From Croceicoccus pelagius (GTDB lineage Bacteria > Pseudomonadota > Alphaproteobacteria > Sphingomonadales > Sphingomonadaceae), in the NCBI RefSeq assembly GCF_001661915.1, contig NZ_LYWY01000037.1:310001-374000 (forward strand): a stretch of 64,000 bases of DNA, written 5' to 3'. The notes below the pieces were generated by a model. The model searched no databases, was not told where the DNA came from, and was given only the letters and a program-made list of their open reading frames with translations. Position numbers and translations under genes: made by a program. Below, piece by piece: positions 35,219 to 45,007 of the stretch; positions within the stretch are counted from its first letter, which is position 1; every line of letters starts with the position of its first letter.

Positions 35219-36342
35219 CGGATGAAGCCTTTCACCACGCGGTCGAGATCGTCGTTGTCGAGCAGGAAGGAATCGTGCCCGAAAGGCGAGGACAATTCCA
35301 TGAAGCTGACCGGATGGCCCGCCGCGTTCAGCGCGTGCGCGATCGTGCGCGATTCGCTTGTGGGGTACAGCCAGTCGGTATCGAAGCTGACGAGGCAGAA
35401 ACGCGCCTTCGTGCCCCGGAACGCATCGGCCAGCTTGCCACCGTGTTCTTCGGCGAGGTCGAAGTAGTCCATTGCCCGCGTGATGTAGAGGTACGAGTTC
35501 GCGTCGAACCGGTCGGTGAACGACAGGCCCTGGTACCTGAGGTACGATTCGATCTGGAAGTCTGCGTCGAAGCCGAAAGTCTTGGCATCACGGTCCTGCA
35601 ACCGGCGGCCGAACTTTTCGGTCAGGCCCTGTTCCGACAGGTACGTGATGTGGGCGGCCATGCGCGCCACGGCGAGGCCGGATTCAGGGCCGCCCTTGCG
35701 CGGATCTTCGCCGCCTTCGCTGTAATAGTCGCCGCCGTTCCACTTGGGATCGGCCATGATCGCCTGGCGCCCCACTTCGTGGAACGCGATGTTCTGGGCC
35801 GAATGACGTGAGGTGCTGGCGATGATCAACGCTGCATCGATGCGGTCGCCGAAATTGGCGGCCCAGCTAAGCGCCTGCATCCCGCCCATCGACCCGCCGA
35901 CGACGGCGTGAAGTTTCCCGATGCCCAGCGCGTCGACGAGCGCGACTTGCGCGCGGACCATGTCGCGAATCGTGATGACTGGAAACGTCATGCCATAGGG
36001 CGCACCGCTTTCGGCCATGCTGGCAGGGCCGGACGAGCCCATGCACGAGCCGATGACGTTGGAACAGATGACGAAGAAGCGGTCGGTGTCGATCGGCATG
36101 CCGGGGCCGACCATGCGAATCCACCAGCCCGGCTTTCCCGTGATGGGGTGGGGCGATGCGACGTGCTGATCGCCTGTAAGGGCGTGGCAGATCAGGATCG
36201 CGTTAGACTTGTCGGCGTTCAAATTGCCGTAAGTTTCATAGGCGATTTGCACGCCCGCAAGGCTGCGCCCGCTGTCCAGCGGCAGCGGCTGCGCCAGTTT
36301 CAGAACGGGGCCGGCAGGGGTATTTTCGGGCGTCGGTGCCAT
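35215..36342 (-). CDS. metX: Homoserine O-acyltransferase MetX
   Basis: 375-residue alpha/beta hydrolase that acylates homoserine (acetyl- or succinyl-CoA) as the first committed step to methionine. The nucleophile Ser lies in [44 protein letters not shown] and [10 protein letters not shown] are hallmark stretches; the other triad members sit in DTDWLYP and FGHDSFL. The true start is ATG 36342 ([12 protein letters not shown]); the open frame continues far upstream as Arg/Pro-rich text that is antisense to hisC and is not protein. It is divergent from hisC. Confidence 0.96.
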   Translation of the reverse strand: MAPTPENTPAGPVLKLAQPLPLDSGRSLAGVQIAYETYGNLNADKSNAILICHALTGDQHVASPHPITGKPGWWIRMVGPGMPIDTDRFFVICSNVIGSCMGSSGPASMAESGAPYGMTFPVITIRDMVRAQVALVDALGIGKLHAVVGGSMGGMQALSWAANFGDRIDAALIIASTSRHSAQNIAFHEVGRQAIMADPKWNGGDYYSEGGEDPRKGGPESGLAVARMAAHITYLSEQGLTEKFGRRLQDRDAKTFGFDADFQIESYLRYQGLSFTDRFDANSYLYITRAMDYFDLAEEHGGKLADAFRGTKARFCLVSFDTDWLYPTSESRTIAHALNAAGHPVSFMELSSPFGHDSFLLDNDDLDRVVKGFIR

Positions 36343-36476
36343 GGGGCGCCGGGATTGGGACCAAGCGGCATCCGTGTCAACGATTGTGAGCGCTGAGAAG
36401 ATCGCCCCAATACCCGAAACGATGGTTGCAAAAGTTACATTTGATATTGGCTGCACTGGGGTTAGAGCGCCGTTGC

Positions 36477-37586
36477 ATGACCGGTCGCCGCACTGCTCCG
36501 AGCCCGAAGCCCTGGATTGAGGGTATTCACGCCTACGTTCCGGGCAAGTCCGCTGGCGCCGATGGGCGCCCGCTGGTGAAGCTGTCCGCCAACGAAAACC
36601 CGCTGGGGTCGAGCACGCTGGCAATCGCCGCGCGGCGTGAGGCGAACCGCCCCGCGGTCTATCCCGACCCCGACAGCCGCGCGCTGCGCGAGGCGCTGGG
36701 CGAACTGCACGGCATCGATCCGGCGCGCATCGTGTGCGGCACGGGCAGCGACGAACTGCTGAATCTGGCCGCGCAAGGCTATGCAGGGCCTGGCGATGAC
36801 GTGATCTACGTCCGTTACGGCTTTGCGGTCTACGATATCGCGGCGCGCCGCTGCGGGGCCGTGCCCGTCGTCGCGCCCGACAAGGATTACGGCACCGACG
36901 TCGATGCGCTGCTGGCCTGCGTGACCGACAAGACCCGCGTCGTGTTCGTCGCAAACCCCAACAACCCGACCGGAAGCTATATCCCCGCATCCGAACTGGC
37001 GCGGCTTCACGCGGGGCTGCCCGATGGCGTCTTGCTGGTCGTCGATCAGGCTTATGGCGAATACCTGACGGCCGAAGAGGACGATGGCGGCATGGCGCTG
37101 GCCGCTGCACACGACAATGTCTTCGTCACGCGCACGTTCAGCAAGATCTACGGCCTTGCCGGTGACCGGATCGGCTGGGGCACGGGTTCGCCTACGATCA
37201 TCAACGTGATGAACCGCATCCGCGGCCCCTTCAACGTCGGGCTGACCGGACAGGCCGCCGCGCTTGCCGCCGTGCGCGATGAAGACTTCGTGCGCGCCAG
37301 CCGCGAACACAACCTTGCCGAACGCACCCGTTTCGAGGGTGCGATCGCCAACCTCGGCAATTATGGCATTCGCGCCGTGCCCAGCAAGGCGAACTTCGTG
37401 CTCGTCCTGTTCGAAGGCGCGCTCTCGGCAGAGCGCGCGCTGAACGCCATTGGCGAGGCGGGCTATGCCGTGCGGCACTTGCCGGGCCAGGGGCTGCCCG
37501 ATGCCCTGCGGATCACCATCGGCACGGCGTCGCAGATGGACGACATCGCCACCGTCATCGCGCGCGAGGCGGAGGCCGCATCGTGA
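36477..37586 (+). CDS. hisC: Histidinol-phosphate aminotransferase (HisC-type)
   Basis: 369-residue PLP enzyme, fold type I. ATG 36477 ([20 protein letters not shown]) is chosen over an upstream start. Family marks are [24 protein letters not shown], the PLP Schiff-base Lys in [15 protein letters not shown] and the C-terminal PDALRITIG. It overlaps the next gene, a prephenate/arogenate dehydrogenase, by 4 bases (GTGA). In this context it may also work as an aromatic aminotransferase for phenylalanine/tyrosine, a known double role of HisC homologues. Confidence 0.93.
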   Translation: MTGRRTAPSPKPWIEGIHAYVPGKSAGADGRPLVKLSANENPLGSSTLAIAARREANRPAVYPDPDSRALREALGELHGIDPARIVCGTGSDELLNLAAQGYAGPGDDVIYVRYGFAVYDIAARRCGAVPVVAPDKDYGTDVDALLACVTDKTRVVFVANPNNPTGSYIPASELARLHAGLPDGVLLVVDQAYGEYLTAEEDDGGMALAAAHDNVFVTRTFSKIYGLAGDRIGWGTGSPTIINVMNRIRGPFNVGLTGQAAALAAVRDEDFVRASREHNLAERTRFEGAIANLGNYGIRAVPSKANFVLVLFEGALSAERALNAIGEAGYAVRHLPGQGLPDALRITIGTASQMDDIATVIAREAEAAS

Positions 37587-38545
37587 ACGAGCCCGAAGCA
37601 CCTTTCGCAAACGTCGCGATCATCGGCCTTGGCCTCATCGGCGGGTCGGTCGGGCTTGCCGTGCATGAAACGATGCCGAAGGTGCGCACTTACGGCTGGG
37701 ACGCCGACGCGCATGTCCGCGAAGTCGCGGCGGAGCGGAACCTTGCCCACGCGATCCCGGCGAACATCGACGACGCGGTGGCCGATGCCGACCTTGTCGT
37801 CCTGTGCGTTCCCGTCCGCGCAATGGAAAGCGTCGCTGCGCAACTTAAGGGAAAGCTGAAGCCCACTTGCGTCATCAGCGACGTGGGTTCGTGCAAGAAG
37901 TCGGTGGCCGATGCCATCGCCCGCCAGCTTCCCGGCCAGCCCATCGTTCCCGCACACCCCGTGGCAGGGACCGAACATTCGGGGCCGGAGGCAGGTTTTG
38001 CCTCGCTGTTCCAGAACCGCTGGTGCATCGTGACCCCGGCTGAGGGTGTGGATCAGGCCCATGTCGACAAGGTCATCGCCTTCTGGCGCGCGATGGGCGC
38101 GACGGTGGAAACGATGGCGCCCGATCACCACGACCGCGTTCTCGCCGTGACCAGCCACGTGCCCCACCTCATTGCCTATACTATCGTCGGCACGGCCTCT
38201 GACCTTGAGGAAGTGACCCGCAGCGAAGTCATCAAGTATTCGGCTGGCGGTTTCCGCGACTTTACCCGCATCGCCGCATCCGACCCGACGATGTGGCGCG
38301 ATGTCTTCCTGTCGAACAAGGACGCGGTGCTCGAAATCCTTCAGCGGTTTTCGGAGGACCTGACCGCGCTGCAGCGGGCGATCCGCTGGGGCGACGGCGA
38401 TGCGCTGTTCGACCGTTTCAGCAAGACCCGCGAAGTGCGCCGCTCGATCATCGAGGAGGGGCAGGACGACGCGCGACCCGATTTCGGCCGCCACGATCAT
38501 GGCGATGCCCCGGGCGCAGGAATGCCCGGGGATGATTCGGACTGA
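37583..38545 (+). CDS. Prephenate/arogenate dehydrogenase (TyrA/TyrC type)
   Basis: 320-residue NAD(P)-dependent dehydrogenase of tyrosine synthesis, starting at GTG 37583 inside the hisC stop. The Rossmann motif is [29 protein letters not shown] and [14 protein letters not shown] are the catalytic and substrate blocks. The hisC-tyrA/C pair is a common operon that turns prephenate into tyrosine. Whether prephenate or arogenate is used cannot be read from sequence. The gene ends against the convergent acyltransferase with no spacer. Confidence 0.93.
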   Translation: MNEPEAPFANVAIIGLGLIGGSVGLAVHETMPKVRTYGWDADAHVREVAAERNLAHAIPANIDDAVADADLVVLCVPVRAMESVAAQLKGKLKPTCVISDVGSCKKSVADAIARQLPGQPIVPAHPVAGTEHSGPEAGFASLFQNRWCIVTPAEGVDQAHVDKVIAFWRAMGATVETMAPDHHDRVLAVTSHVPHLIAYTIVGTASDLEEVTRSEVIKYSAGGFRDFTRIAASDPTMWRDVFLSNKDAVLEILQRFSEDLTALQRAIRWGDGDALFDRFSKTREVRRSIIEEGQDDARPDFGRHDHGDAPGAGMPGDDSD

Positions 38546-39232
38546 TTATTCCTGCGGGTTGAGCGCGTTGATCGCCTCGAACACGCGGGCCTCGACTTCA
38601 TCGCGCGACAGACCCGGCGGGATCGTTTCGCCCACCTTGTAGGTGATCGTGCCGCGCCGCTTGGGGCTGGGCTGATACAGCGGCCCGCTGTTCACCGCGA
38701 TCGGCACGATGGGCAGGCCCAGCAACTTGTAGATGCCGTAAAGCCCGCTCTGGATCTTGCCGCGCTCGCCATGGCCGACGCGCGTGCCTTCGGGGAAGAG
38801 CAGGAAGTCGCGGCCTTCCTTTTTCAGGCCCGCCGCCTGCCTGCCCATCGAACGCAGCGCCTTGGCCCCGGCCTCACGGTCCACCCCGATGACGCCGTAA
38901 TGCCGCGCCGCCTGACCCCAGAGCGGGATCGACAGAAGCTGGATCTTTCCGAAGGGCACGATCGGTCCGCCAGACAAGTGCGGACTGTCGATGGCCTCGA
39001 AAAAGCTCTCGTGTTTGACGGCATAAAGCTTTTGTCCGGCGGGGATCTCGCCATCGACGACGATCTTGATGCCAAGGATGCCGGTGACGCACCAGCGGTG
39101 CCACGTCGACCACCACTGCGGCGGATACTTGACCCCGCCGGGGAATATAAGCGCCGGAAAGCACAGCAGCACGAGGAACAGCGAGCCGACATAGAAGAAG
39201 ACATTGAAGACGAGCGTACGCAGCCAGGCCAT
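38546..39232 (-). CDS. 1-acyl-glycerol-3-phosphate acyltransferase (PlsC family)
   Basis: 228-residue membrane-bound acyltransferase with an N-terminal transmembrane helix (about 6-30). The second family motif FPEGTRVGHGE is perfect. The first, normally H-x4-D, reads H-ESFF-E (KHESFFEAID), so Glu stands in for the catalytic-dyad Asp. It should add a second acyl chain to lysophosphatidate or a related lipid. It is followed in the minus direction by the tyrosine gene end and preceded by YdcF, ftsX and ftsE with short gaps, perhaps one envelope-gene operon. Confidence 0.87.
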   Translation of the reverse strand: MAWLRTLVFNVFFYVGSLFLVLLCFPALIFPGGVKYPPQWWSTWHRWCVTGILGIKIVVDGEIPAGQKLYAVKHESFFEAIDSPHLSGGPIVPFGKIQLLSIPLWGQAARHYGVIGVDREAGAKALRSMGRQAAGLKKEGRDFLLFPEGTRVGHGERGKIQSGLYGIYKLLGLPIVPIAVNSGPLYQPSPKRRGTITYKVGETIPPGLSRDEVEARVFEAINALNPQE

Positions 39233-39243
39233 CGTCGCGCCTT

Positions 39244-39813
39244 TTACAGGTCAAGCCAGCGGGCGACGTGGCCCAGCAGGAACTTGTGATATTCAAGGAA
39301 AAGCATCGCAAACGAAGGCTCGCTCGTTACCGCGTCGCGCAGGATCTCGATGTCAGGGTCGATCGACGTTTCCAGCTCGAACGCGGCGCGGCGCATATGC
39401 CAGTCGCTGGTGACGAGGCGGACGGTCTTCATCTTGTTGTTGATCGCCCATTGCGCGGTTTCCGCCGCATTCGTGCGCGTGTCGACCGCGTCGTAACCCA
39501 GCGTTATGCAGCATTCCATGAGAGACGCGGGAATGTCGTATTCGACCGCCAGTTCCTCAGGTCTAACCTCGCGGTCGACGCCCGACACCAGCATCTTGCG
39601 CGACCAGCCTTCGCGCACGGCCTCTATCCCCCGCTCGATCCGGCCGCCCGCACCGGTCAACACCACGACCCCGTCCGTCTTGGTGGCGTCGGCAGGCTGC
39701 GGCAACAACACGGCGAACCATGCGAAGCCGAGTAGCCATGCAAGCAGGAGAAAGGCGAATATCCGTCGGAACATCTGTAGTGTCTTGTTAGGCGCAGCAA
39801 TCGCGCGCCGCAA
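39244..39813 (-). CDS. YdcF family (DUF218) membrane protein
   Basis: 189 residues from TTG 39813, which has a GAGGA site overlapping the ftsX stop; ATG 39774 (MFRRIFAFLLLAWLLG) is the alternative and would give 176 residues. There is one N-terminal transmembrane helix and a YdcF-like domain: DGVVVLTGAGGRIERGIEA, NAAETAQWA and LVTSDWHMRRAAFE are the conserved blocks. YdcF proteins act in envelope or polysaccharide metabolism; the exact reaction is unknown. Confidence 0.85.
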   Translation of the reverse strand: MRRAIAAPNKTLQMFRRIFAFLLLAWLLGFAWFAVLLPQPADATKTDGVVVLTGAGGRIERGIEAVREGWSRKMLVSGVDREVRPEELAVEYDIPASLMECCITLGYDAVDTRTNAAETAQWAINNKMKTVRLVTSDWHMRRAAFELETSIDPDIEILRDAVTSEPSFAMLFLEYHKFLLGHVARWLDL

Positions 39814-39819
39814 CGATCC

Positions 39820-40791
39820 TCACGGCATTCTGCGCAACGTTGCGAGCACGGTGATGCGCGCCGTGAAGGCCGCCAGCGCCACGCCCGCGATCGGGATCAG
39901 CGCCAGCGCGATCCAGTCGTACCAGTGCAGCCCCGCCGCCGTATTGCCGGGGCCAAGATCGGCAAACCGGCGGCCCAGCGCGATGATCGTCGCCTGCGCC
40001 ACCGCAAAGCCTGCCGCGCCGCCTGCCGCCGCGCTCAATCCCGCGGCCTTCTGAAACATCTGCGCCACCTGCCGGTCGTGCGCGCCAAGCAGGTGCATGA
40101 TCTCGATCGTATCGTGATTGGCAGCTAGGGCGCTGCGGCTTGCCAGAAGGACCGAAGCCGCCGTTGCCGTCACCAGCAGCGCGACGAGCGCCACCGCGAG
40201 CCACTGCAACGCCGAAATCGCGCCTTCCAGCGGGGCGAGCCACTCCATATCCGCGCTGACCGTCGCATCGGGCGCGGGTTCGGCCAGCGCCTCGCGAATG
40301 CTTTCTATCCCTGTATCCTGCGCATCCGCGGCAAGGCGCAGTTCGATCAGTTCGGGCAGGACGAGAAGGCTGTCCTCGCCCGGCTCGCCATCCTCCATCG
40401 CCGCATCGCCCAGCCACGGGCGCAACAGCGCCTCACGCTCGGCATCGGGCAACCGGCGCACATCGGTAACCCCCGGAAGGTTACGCAGCGCATCGACGGC
40501 CGCGCTCGCCTGTTTGCGCGTCTCTGCCTGTGCCGGCCCCGCGATCTGCACGGTGACGCCGCCTGCAAGATCCGCCTCTGCCGTGCGCGCGATGGAGCCC
40601 AGCGCCAGCCCGCCCGCTGCCGCCACGACGGTCAGCGCGGTCATGATCGCGATCACCCATGGCACGGGGCCCGCAACCGCTTTCTGGCTAAGCAGCGGCG
40701 CGCTGGCCGGTTCGGGGAACCAGCGGTCGCGCAGCGCGCCTGCGCCGCGCTTCACCGCGATCCACGCCCTTTCGCGGCGGGTCATGATCAT
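39820..40791 (-). CDS. ftsX: Cell division protein FtsX
   Basis: 323-residue membrane partner of FtsE. There are four transmembrane helices (about 43-67, 195-218, 240-268 and 290-315) with a large periplasmic domain between the first two, which in FtsX contacts peptidoglycan hydrolase activators. It overlaps the ftsE stop by 4 bases (ATGA). EIMHLLGAHDRQVAQMFQ is the typical FtsX cytoplasmic block. Confidence 0.92.
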   Translation of the reverse strand: MIMTRRERAWIAVKRGAGALRDRWFPEPASAPLLSQKAVAGPVPWVIAIMTALTVVAAAGGLALGSIARTAEADLAGGVTVQIAGPAQAETRKQASAAVDALRNLPGVTDVRRLPDAEREALLRPWLGDAAMEDGEPGEDSLLVLPELIELRLAADAQDTGIESIREALAEPAPDATVSADMEWLAPLEGAISALQWLAVALVALLVTATAASVLLASRSALAANHDTIEIMHLLGAHDRQVAQMFQKAAGLSAAAGGAAGFAVAQATIIALGRRFADLGPGNTAAGLHWYDWIALALIPIAGVALAAFTARITVLATLRRMP

Positions 40792-41552
40792 CGCATGCCC
40801 TTCCGGTCGGGCGGATTGCGCAACACGCCGGTCGGATCGTCGAGGCGGCCCTTTTCAAGCCGCATCACGGCCGCATCACCCTGCCGGTGCATCAGCGTGG
40901 AATCGTGCGTGGCCAGCACGACGGTCGTGCCCATCTTGTTCATCGCCGTGAACAGATGAAGCAGGCGCAGCGCCATCTGCGGATCGACGTTGCCGGTCGG
41001 CTCGTCCGCAACCAGCAGGTCGGGGCGGGTAATAACGGCACGGGCAATGGCAACTCGCTGCTGCTCACCACCAGAAAGCGTGGAGGGCCGCTGGTTTGTC
41101 GCGCGGCTCAGGCCCACCCATTCGATCATGTCGGTAACGGGTCCGACCAGTTCTTCCTCTGCCGTACCCGCCAACCGCAAGGGCAGGGCGACATTGTCGA
41201 AAACGGTCAGGTGCGGGACCAGCCTGAAGTTTTGAAACACCACCCCGATGCGGCGACGCAGTTCGGTCCGCCTTTCGCGCGACAGCACGCTGGCATCCTC
41301 GCCAAACATCGAAATCGCGCCGCGCGACGGGCTCTGCGCCAAATAGAGCAGCTTCAGCAGCGTCGTCTTGCCCGCGCCCGACGGGCCGGTCAGGAAATAG
41401 AAACGCCCCGGATGCAGCTTGAACGTAATGTCGGACAGCACCTCGCGCCCCGCGCCATAGCGCAGGCCCACGTTCTCGAACCGCACGATCGGGCCGGTCG
41501 GATTGCCGAAACCGGGGGCGGCAAGGTCAAGGGGAGAAGGGTCGAGGCTCAC
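40788..41552 (-). CDS. ftsE: Cell division ATP-binding protein FtsE
   Basis: 254-residue ABC ATPase of the FtsEX complex. Walker A is [13 protein letters not shown], the signature is [15 protein letters not shown], Walker B is [13 protein letters not shown], and the H-loop is [10 protein letters not shown]. About 20 extra N-terminal residues precede the ABC core, so a later start is possible. It is the first gene of the ftsE-ftsX unit and divergent from the zinc-ribbon gene. Confidence 0.94.
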   Translation of the reverse strand: MSLDPSPLDLAAPGFGNPTGPIVRFENVGLRYGAGREVLSDITFKLHPGRFYFLTGPSGAGKTTLLKLLYLAQSPSRGAISMFGEDASVLSRERRTELRRRIGVVFQNFRLVPHLTVFDNVALPLRLAGTAEEELVGPVTDMIEWVGLSRATNQRPSTLSGGEQQRVAIARAVITRPDLLVADEPTGNVDPQMALRLLHLFTAMNKMGTTVVLATHDSTLMHRQGDAAVMRLEKGRLDDPTGVLRNPPDRKGMR

Positions 41553-41724
41553 AAGTCCAGCGCATCACCTGCCGGGAAAACCGGCGCGAATAGGGGCCGG
41601 ATCGCTTCTAGCGCCCGCCAAGGCGTTATTTCCAGCCCTATTGATGTGGATAAACAGCCTTTGATCGGGGTGCGGGGGCACCAAGGTATTGCTCCCGATT
41701 CGCCGCCGTTGTTTAGTCCTGCCC

Positions 41725-42783
41725 ATGCAAATAGCCTGCCCTGCCTGCCAGACGCGCTATTCTCTCCCGGACGGAGCGATCGGACCGGAAGGGCGCACGG
41801 TTCGCTGTGCCAAGTGCCGCCATAGCTGGTTCGAAGCGGGGCCGGGGGCAGAGGAAGCACCTGCCGCTCCCGAAGCGCCGCAACCGGAAGTGCCTGCCCG
41901 CGAAGCTCCACCGGTACCGCCCGCGCCGACGACCGGCGGCTGGGACGACGCGCCCGAACAGCCGGTTTCCGCGTCGGCGCCGCCCTCTTACGACGCACCG
42001 CCGACGTACGACGCGCCTGCCTATGATGCTCGGGCCTACGATGCGCCGGACTATGCCAGGCCGCCCGAACCTCCGGTGCCGCCTGCGCCCAGCTTCGACG
42101 GCGGAATGCGCTACGAGCCTGCGGCCGAGGCGACTTTCGAGCGGCCCGAAACGCCCCCGCAACCGATGCCCGGTACGCCCGAGCCTTATGCGGAGAATGC
42201 GGACGAGGCATGGTCCGACGTCCCCGAATTCGACGGCCCTGCCGACACACCGATGCCCGCAACGGCGGAACATGTTCCTTCGCCGCCCGCACCGGAAATG
42301 CCCGCCGCCGCCTATGAAGAGAGCGAGTGGAGCGAGTATCAGGAGCCTGCTTCGCGCAAATCGAAGCTGCGGCTGATCCTCGTGATCCTGCTGGTTCTGG
42401 CCGCTGTGGCTGCCGCTGCCTTCTTCGCCGTGCGTCACTACGGCGCGCCTGCGTGGCTGCCGATGGGGCAGGTGGCGTTCGCGCCGGCGTCAAAGGATCT
42501 GCAGCTCGAATTTCCGGTCGAAGACCAGGATCGCCGCAAGCTCGAAAACGGGCTTCAGTACTTTGCCGCCAGCGGCACGGTCACGAATACGGGCCGCCAG
42601 ACCCAATATGTTCCCGACGTGCAGGTCGTGCTGCGCGACGCGCAGGAACGCGTCGTTTATTCGTGGGAACTCGAACCGCCCAAGCGCAAGCTTGCCCCTG
42701 GCGAGACGCTGACCATCAATGAAGCCGTGACTGACGTTCCCGCCTCTGCCCGCGTGGTCGAGATCGGCTGGAAGGCGGGCTGA
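41725..42783 (+). CDS. MJ0042-type zinc-ribbon, proline-rich membrane protein (DUF3426-like)
   Basis: 352-residue protein from ATG 41725. The N terminus is an MJ0042 zinc finger (CPACQTRYSLPDGAIG; CAKCRHSWF). A long Pro/Ala/Tyr-rich low-complexity region follows (about 45-205; repeated Y-D-A-P units), then one transmembrane helix near 214-238 and a C-terminal beta-rich DUF3426-like domain (GTVTNTGRQTQYVPDVQVVL). This layout is common next to ftsEX in alphaproteobacteria; function is unknown. Confidence 0.85.
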   Translation: MQIACPACQTRYSLPDGAIGPEGRTVRCAKCRHSWFEAGPGAEEAPAAPEAPQPEVPAREAPPVPPAPTTGGWDDAPEQPVSASAPPSYDAPPTYDAPAYDARAYDAPDYARPPEPPVPPAPSFDGGMRYEPAAEATFERPETPPQPMPGTPEPYAENADEAWSDVPEFDGPADTPMPATAEHVPSPPAPEMPAAAYEESEWSEYQEPASRKSKLRLILVILLVLAAVAAAAFFAVRHYGAPAWLPMGQVAFAPASKDLQLEFPVEDQDRRKLENGLQYFAASGTVTNTGRQTQYVPDVQVVLRDAQERVVYSWELEPPKRKLAPGETLTINEAVTDVPASARVVEIGWKAG

Positions 42784-42785
42784 TC

Positions 42786-42805
42786 CGAACCTTTTTACAG
42801 GTTCG
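42786..42805 (+). terminator. Hairpin after the zinc-ribbon gene
   Basis: CGAACCT (42786-42792) pairs with AGGTTCG (42799-42805) around a TTTTAC loop, 2 bases after the stop codon. There is no T-tract after it, so it may only slow or end transcription weakly. Confidence 0.5.
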
Positions 42806-42913
42806 TGAAATTTCCTTTCATAGCCTGTTGCGCGGTGTCGCAACCGTTGCTAATGGCTCGCCCCTACCCGGCGGCGGTACCCGATTCCGATCGGTCCGCC
42901 GCTTGCTACAGGT

Positions 42914-43000
42914 GCGGTCGTGGCGGAATTGGTAGACGCGCAACGTTGAGGTCGTTGTGGACGAAAGTCCGTGGAAGTTCGAGTCTTCTCGACCGCACCA
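42914..43000 (+). tRNA. tRNA-Leu(GAG)
   Basis: 87-base class II tRNA with acceptor stem GCGGTCG/CGACCGC, D-arm TGGCGGAATTGGTAGACGC, anticodon loop TTGAGGT (anticodon GAG), a long variable arm, T-arm GTTCGAGTC and an encoded CCA end. It reads CUC/CUU leucine codons. Confidence 0.96.
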
Positions 43001-43200
43001 GAAGTAGCCCGACCCATGCATCACCGGGCATCGTGATCATCCGCCGCGCGGATGGCCTGATGTGGTGATCGTGAACGGGCTGCGCCGGACAGGACAGGCG
43101 ATTTTTCGTTTGTGCGATTTCCGGTTATTGACAAGACAAGGCAACGCTCGCTATCGGCGCTGCCCTACCCGCACGATGCAACATGGCATCGCGCATGTGT

Positions 43201-43287
43201 GCCCAGATGGCGGAATTGGTAGACGCACCGTCTTCAGGTGGCGGCGCTGGCAACGGCGTGGAGGTTCGAGTCCTCTTCTGGGCACCA
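43201..43287 (+). tRNA. tRNA-Leu(CAG)
   Basis: 87-base class II tRNA: acceptor stem GCCCAGA/TCTGGGC, anticodon loop TTCAGGT (anticodon CAG), long variable arm, T-arm GGTTCGAGTCC and encoded CCA. It reads CUG. Its 3' end is the likely insertion site of the mobile element that follows. Confidence 0.96.
43261..43287 (+). other. Probable attachment site (attL) in the tRNA-Leu 3' end
   Basis: The integrase gene starts 165 bases after this tRNA and points away from it, as in tRNA-targeting integrative elements. These enzymes usually recombine within the T-arm/acceptor part of the tRNA. The matching attR repeat is not found in the window, so the exact core is not defined. Confidence 0.5.
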
Positions 43288-43452
43288 TTTGTTCTTCTCA
43301 CGTTCTCCCAAATAATCTATAAAACCCGCAGAAATCCTAGGGATTTGGCCCTTGGATCGTTCCGGATCGTCCCGCCTGTTCTCGGGGGTTCCAGACACTT
43401 TTGTGGGCCTTTTGAGGCCATTTCGCAAAGGCCCAGATGAAAAGGCCCCCAC

Positions 43453-44676
43453 GTGCCGCTGACAGATACTCGCCTCCGCGCACTCAAGCCCAAGGATAAG
43501 CCGTACAAGGTAACCGATGAGCGCGGCCTATATGTTGAGGTCACGCCGACCGGCGGCAAACTTTGGCGATTCCGATACCGGATCGGCGGAGCGCAAAAGA
43601 AGCTCTGCATCGGCAGCTATCCCGACATCAGCCTCAAGCAAGCGCGAGACGCGGCCTACGAGGCACGACGAGCTGTTGCTTCTGGGGGCGACCCGGCCTT
43701 TGAGAAGCGGAAGCGGAAAATCCGCGCAGAGTTCCTTTCTGCACAGACGTTCGAGGCAGTCGCACGTGAGTATATTGAACAGATGATGGTCCAGAATGGC
43801 CGCGCCGATGGCACGATCGTCAAGGCCAATTATTTCCTCGACAAGCTTGCGCCTGCCATCGGGAACCGACCCATCGACGAGATCGAGCCGTTCGAAGTCC
43901 TGGCTCCCCTCAAACGACTGGAAGCCACTGGTAAGCACGAGACTGCGAAGAAATGCCGCTCGTTCGCAGGCCGCGTGTTTCGCTACGGTGTTGCTACCAC
44001 CCGCTGCAAATCCGATCCGACCAGTATGCTGAAGGGCGCTCTCGTAACGCCGAGAGTCACGCATTATGCAGCAATCCTCGAGCCCACCGAGCTAGGCGGG
44101 CTGCTGCGCGCAATCGACGACTTCACTGGCTACATGGTGACGAAGTTGGCTTTGCAGATAGCGCCGCACGTGTTCGTACGCCCCGGCGAACTCCGGCACG
44201 CCGAATGGCATGAGATCGACCTCGTCGATGGGGTCTGGAAGATCCCTGCCGGTAAAATGAAAGCGCGCCGAGCGCATGCCGTCCCGCTTTCCAAGCAGGT
44301 TAGAGGCTATCTCACTGATCTGGCCGAGATGCTCGGCCGCGAAGGATATGTTTTCCCATCTGCGCGCAGCTCCAAGCGTCCCATGAGTGAAAACACGCTC
44401 AATGCCGCATTCCGTCGCATGGGATACTCGAAGGAAGAAGTCACCGCGCATGGACTCCGGGCGACAGCATCGACATTCCTCAACGAGTCGGGCCTTTGGA
44501 ATCCCGATGCGATCGAGCGTGCCCTGGCACATGGCGACAGCAATGTTGTGCGTGGCATCTACCATCGCGGCAAACATTGGGAAGAGCGCGTGCGCATGGC
44601 TCAATGGTGGAGCGACTACCTCGATGAGCTCCGGACAGGAGGAAAGGTCATCATGGGAAAGTTTGCGAATGGTTGA
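43453..44676 (+). CDS. Tyrosine-type site-specific integrase
   Basis: 407-residue phage P4-like integrase starting at GTG 43453. Residues 1-90 are an arm-type DNA-binding domain (DUF4102; LYVEVTPTGGKLWRFRYRI), about 100-190 a core-binding domain, and 205-395 the catalytic domain with Arg in VRPGELRHAEW, HGLR in TAHGLRATAST and the nucleophile Tyr in VVRGIYHRGKHWEER. It inserts and excises the element at tRNA-Leu(CAG). Downstream the region turns to convergent minus-strand genes. Confidence 0.95.
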   Translation: MPLTDTRLRALKPKDKPYKVTDERGLYVEVTPTGGKLWRFRYRIGGAQKKLCIGSYPDISLKQARDAAYEARRAVASGGDPAFEKRKRKIRAEFLSAQTFEAVAREYIEQMMVQNGRADGTIVKANYFLDKLAPAIGNRPIDEIEPFEVLAPLKRLEATGKHETAKKCRSFAGRVFRYGVATTRCKSDPTSMLKGALVTPRVTHYAAILEPTELGGLLRAIDDFTGYMVTKLALQIAPHVFVRPGELRHAEWHEIDLVDGVWKIPAGKMKARRAHAVPLSKQVRGYLTDLAEMLGREGYVFPSARSSKRPMSENTLNAAFRRMGYSKEEVTAHGLRATASTFLNESGLWNPDAIERALAHGDSNVVRGIYHRGKHWEERVRMAQWWSDYLDELRTGGKVIMGKFANG

Positions 44677-44696
44677 TCGGAAGAACGAATTTCTTC

Positions 44697-44801
44697 TCAG
44701 CCAGTGCAGGATTGAAGGCTCAGGACCAGCCCTGTCAGGAACACTGACGCGAGCAGGGCGAACTCAATTCTGATGCCCCATACCTTAAGCCACTTCCGCA
44801 T
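44697..44801 (-). CDS. 34-residue predicted membrane peptide
   Basis: A short open frame from ATG 44801 to TGA 44697-44699. It begins MRKWLKVWGIRIEFALLASV and continues as one hydrophobic helix, ending with a Cys three residues from the C terminus. A TGAGG ribosome-binding sequence sits at the stop codon of the upstream DUF6961 gene, 11 bases before the ATG, so coupling is likely. It would be the last gene of a minus-strand unit (lytic transglycosylase, nuclease, DUF6961). No homologue is known to me; it could be a chance frame. Confidence 0.4.
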   Translation of the reverse strand: MRKWLKVWGIRIEFALLASVFLTGLVLSLQSCTG

Positions 44802-44812
44802 CGTGCCGAGCC

Positions 44813-45007
44813 TCAGTTCGTAGAGCTTTGGCAGCTAAGCTGATCGAAGCGCTCAGCAACAGTCTTCCACGTTGCTATGCCTGCCTCGTCCCCTTCGTTG
44901 GATAGCCGCTGGATTTGCTGCGCGATATACGCGGTTCCCTTTTTGCCATGGTTCTTTTCGACCCAGAGTGCGACGGCCCACAATTCCTGATCGCGGTTCA
45001 GCACCAT
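44813..45007 (-). CDS. DUF6961-like small protein
   Basis: 64-residue helical protein: RDQELWAVALWVEKNHG, then YIAQQIQRLSNEGDEAGIATW. I recognise this as the DUF6961 type that recurs on sphingomonad mobile elements and chromosomes; no function is known. It overlaps the end of the nuclease gene by 10 bases, so the two are coupled. Confidence 0.75.
   Translation of the reverse strand: MVLNRDQELWAVALWVEKNHGKKGTAYIAQQIQRLSNEGDEAGIATWKTVAERFDQLSCQSSTN

Noticed and set aside
36343-36476. SAM riboswitch before metX
   Set aside because: I looked for a SAM-II-type core in the divergent gap and saw neither the conserved pseudoknot sequence nor a clear hairpin.
36343-37110. Long N-terminal extension of MetX
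   Set aside because: The extension is antisense to hisC and Arg/Pro-rich; MetX proteins start close to MAPTPENTP.
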